A stretch of DNA of 64,000 nucleotides, from the NCBI RefSeq assembly GCF_902497775.2, contig NZ_OZ024668.1:1263826-1327825 (forward strand). Reading direction: 5' to 3'. Both the position numbers and the translations under genes were made by a program. Source of the DNA: Pseudomonas fluorescens (GTDB taxonomy: Bacteria > Pseudomonadota > Gammaproteobacteria > Pseudomonadales > Pseudomonadaceae). The notes under the pieces were generated by a model. That model did not search any database and was not told the DNA's origin. It worked only from the letters and a program-made list of their open reading frames with translations. Positions 61,910 to 64,000 of the stretch are shown piece by piece. How positions within the stretch are numbered: position 1 is the stretch's first letter; each line of letters opens with the position of its first letter.

Positions 61910-62600
61910 GTTGGGCATGAGTGATAAAGCAGTGCTGAGTTGCCGCAACCTGGGCAAGTCCTACGAGGAAGGCCCGGAGAAGGTCCAGGTGTTGTCCGGC
62001 TTGCAGCTGGAGCTGCACCCGGGCGAACGGGTGGCGATCGTTGGTAGTTCAGGTTCGGGCAAGAGTACCTTGCTCAACCTGCTCGGCGGCCTCGATACCC
62101 CTACCGAAGGCAGCGTCTGGCTGGCCGGCGAAGAACTCTCGGCACTGGGCGAGCGCGCCCGCGGCCTGCTGCGCAACCGCGCCCTGGGCTTCGTCTACCA
62201 GTTCCACCACCTGCTGCCGGAATTCACCGCGCTTGAGAACGTGTGCATGCCACTGCTGATCGGGCGCACGGCCATCCCCGAAGCCCGTGAGCGCGCTGAA
62301 GCGCTGCTCAAACGCGTCGGCCTGGGCCATCGCCTGAGCCACAAGCCGGCCGAGCTGTCCGGTGGCGAGCGTCAGCGCGTAGCCATCGCCCGGGCACTGG
62401 TCAACCGGCCGGGGCTGGTGATGCTCGACGAGCCCACCGGCAACCTCGACCACCATACCGCCCAGGGTATCCAGGACTTGATGCAGGAGCTCAGCAGTTC
62501 TTCGCAAACGGCCTTCCTGGTGGTGACCCACGATCTCAACCTGGCGCGCCAGATGGACCGCGTACTGCGCCTGGATGACGGGCACCTGGTACCGATCTGA
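61902..62600 (+). CDS. lolD: Lipoprotein-releasing ATPase LolD
   Basis: The 232-residue ATPase starts at ATG 61902, inside the lolC stop region; an ATG five codons on is possible. Walker A is [19 protein letters not shown] near 47-60, signature [15 protein letters not shown] near 150, Walker [13 protein letters not shown] near 170, and the Q-loop and LolD motif [18 protein letters not shown] near 95. It powers lipoprotein release with LolC and LolE. Confidence 0.96.
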   Translation: MSELGMSDKAVLSCRNLGKSYEEGPEKVQVLSGLQLELHPGERVAIVGSSGSGKSTLLNLLGGLDTPTEGSVWLAGEELSALGERARGLLRNRALGFVYQFHHLLPEFTALENVCMPLLIGRTAIPEARERAEALLKRVGLGHRLSHKPAELSGGERQRVAIARALVNRPGLVMLDEPTGNLDHHTAQGIQDLMQELSSSSQTAFLVVTHDLNLARQMDRVLRLDDGHLVPI

Positions 62601-62672
62601 TTGCCCGCGCAACGTGCCCGCCGCGTTCAGGCGGGCACCTGGTTCCTTTTCTTTACCCGGGTGCTTTCGTTC

Positions 62673-63917
62673 ATGTTCAGACCCTTGTCTATTTTCATCG
62701 GCGCGCGCTACACCCGCGCCAAGCGCCGCAACCATTTCATCTCGTTCATTTCCATGACCTCGATGATCGGCCTGTCCCTGGGCGTGTTGGCGATGATCGT
62801 GGTGCTGTCGGTGATGAACGGCTTCCAGCGTGAAATGAGCTCGCGCATCCTCGGTATGGTGCCGCACGCCAGCGTGCTCGGTGCCCAGCCGCTGGATGAC
62901 TGGCGGCCGGTGGCGGCCCAAGCCTTGAAGAACCCTGAAGTGATCGCTGCTGCGCCACTGACCGAAATGGAAGGCATGCTCTCCTACAAGGGCTCGATGC
63001 AGCCGATCCAGGTCAGCGGCATCGACCCGGCCGAGGAGGGCAAGGTGTCGATCGTGGCCCAGCATATCGTTCAAGGCAGCCTCGAAGACCTCAAGCCGGG
63101 CGAGTTCGGCGTGGTTATCGGTGAAATCACCGCACGGCGTTTTCGCCTCAATGTTGGCGACAAGCTGACCCTGATCGTGCCGGAAGTCAGCAGCGCACCG
63201 GGTGGCATCACCCCGCGCATGCAGCGCCTGAACGTGGTCGGGGTATTCAAGGTCGGCGCCGAGCTGGATGGCTCGCTGGGCCTGATGCACATGGCCGACG
63301 CCGCGCAGATGCAGCGTTGGGCGCCGAACCAGGTGCAGGGCGTGCGCCTCAAGGTCAAAGATTTGTATGCCGCGCCGCAGGTGTCCAAGGCGATTACCGC
63401 GAGCCTGGGCGAGCAGTACCGCGCCGATGACTGGACCCACACCCAGGGCAGCCTGTTCAGCGCGATGAAGATGGAAAAGACCATGATCGGCCTGTTGCTG
63501 CTGCTGATCATCGCCGTGGCGGCGTTCAACATCATTGCCACGCTGATCATGGTGGTCAACGACAAGGGTGCCGATATCGCCATCCTGCGTACCATCGGCG
63601 CGACGCCGGCGCAGATCATGGGCACCTTCATGGTTCAGGGCAGCTTGATCGGTATCGTCGGTACCTTGATCGGCGGCGTGCTCGGGGTGATCGCAGCGCT
63701 GAACGTCAGCCAGATCGTCGGCTGGCTGGAGCGGGTCAGCGGCCAGCACATTTTTACCTCGGACGTGTACTTCATCAGCACCTTGCCGTCGGAGCTGCAG
63801 TGGGGCGACGTGGCGCTGATCTGCAGTGCCGGCCTGATCATGAGCTTCCTGGCGACGCTGTATCCGGCGTGGCGGGCATCGCAGGTAGAGCCGGCGTACG
63901 CCTTGCGTTACGAGTGA
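62673..63917 (+). CDS. lolE: Lipoprotein-releasing ABC transporter permease LolE (LolC paralog)
   Basis: This 414-residue permease starts at ATG 62673 ([20 protein letters not shown]) and is very similar to LolC over the whole length, especially in the first 35 residues and the membrane segments ([20 protein letters not shown]). The periplasmic domain differs more. It completes the LolCDE complex; two permease paralogs with one ATPase is the usual Lol arrangement. The 72-base gap from lolD has no terminator. Confidence 0.95.
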   Translation: MFRPLSIFIGARYTRAKRRNHFISFISMTSMIGLSLGVLAMIVVLSVMNGFQREMSSRILGMVPHASVLGAQPLDDWRPVAAQALKNPEVIAAAPLTEMEGMLSYKGSMQPIQVSGIDPAEEGKVSIVAQHIVQGSLEDLKPGEFGVVIGEITARRFRLNVGDKLTLIVPEVSSAPGGITPRMQRLNVVGVFKVGAELDGSLGLMHMADAAQMQRWAPNQVQGVRLKVKDLYAAPQVSKAITASLGEQYRADDWTHTQGSLFSAMKMEKTMIGLLLLLIIAVAAFNIIATLIMVVNDKGADIAILRTIGATPAQIMGTFMVQGSLIGIVGTLIGGVLGVIAALNVSQIVGWLERVSGQHIFTSDVYFISTLPSELQWGDVALICSAGLIMSFLATLYPAWRASQVEPAYALRYE

Positions 63918-63924
63918 TGGCTGT

Positions 63925-63977
63925 TCGCGGGGCAAGCCCGCTCCTACACCGGCTGTAGGAGCGGGCTTGCCCCGCGA
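63925..63977. repeat. REP pair (REPIN-like)
   Basis: Opposed REP cores (63925-63948 and 63954-63977) with TGTAGGAGC variants form a perfect hairpin with a five-base spacer, after lolE. Confidence 0.92.
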
Positions 63978-64000
63978 TAGTATTCACACCGTCGGCAAAT

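Overview
This window is ordinary-looking chromosomal DNA of a gammaproteobacterium of the genus Pseudomonas, most likely the P. putida/P. fluorescens side of the genus. The reasons are high GC content, the gene content and order (lexA-sulA next to psrA, fadBA, topA, mfd, lolCDE), ANR-, LexA- and PsrA-type operators, and repeated REP pairs built on a GTGGGAGCGGGCTTGCCCCGCGAT core. No prophage, insertion sequence, CRISPR array, rRNA operon or plasmid function was seen. The one RNA gene is a tRNA-Pro(CGG).

Layout. 1-3.4 kb: the 5' part of a Kef-type antiporter, a glutaredoxin-like protein, an M15-type peptidase, a small protein behind a perfect LexA box, and an RluA-type pseudouridine synthase. 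3.4-10.5 kb: aerotaxis receptor aer behind an ANR box, a CPBP membrane protease, aconitase acnA, rlmM and a TusA-like protein. 10.5-17.3 kb: a MATE exporter, pdxB, a 58-residue protein, an MsbA-like ABC exporter and a chemoreceptor. 17.3-25 kb: mqo with a lipoprotein-like N terminus, a glycine-zipper protein, tRNA-Pro, a small lipoprotein, moaB-moeA, and a two-gene sugar module (glycosyltransferase plus GDP-mannose enzyme). 25-36 kb: lipid kinase, a NarL-type two-component pair, an Hpt-like protein divergent from cheV, a MOSC protein, slt, uup and a universal stress protein.

36-47.5 kb: fadBA (fatty acid beta-oxidation), topA, small conserved proteins, the SOS unit lexA-sulA, psrA, an L,D-transpeptidase and nagZ. 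PsrA is known to control fadBA in P. aeruginosa, and both the regulator and this target lie here with PsrA-like sites. 47.5-55 kb: a minus-strand cluster mfd-csiV-like-SWIM/SNF2 helicase, in which the helicase gene is split by a frameshift. 55-64 kb: an extended GAPDH, apbE, sthA, a GDPD phosphodiesterase, a PilZ protein and the lipoprotein-release operon lolC-lolD-lolE.

Shared themes are DNA damage response (lexA, sulA, mfd, the LexA-box gene), redox and central carbon metabolism (acnA, mqo, sthA, gap, fadBA), chemotaxis (aer, a second MCP, cheV), and envelope or peptidoglycan maintenance (slt, nagZ, L,D-transpeptidase, lolCDE, MsbA-like exporter). I found no convincing undescribed multi-gene system. 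The best leads are the LexA-box gene, the frameshifted SWIM/SNF2 gene, a minus-facing terminator with no gene in front of fadB, the long perfect hairpin after the chemoreceptor, and the lipobox on mqo. Gene functions are assigned from motifs and remembered family features; no database search was run.
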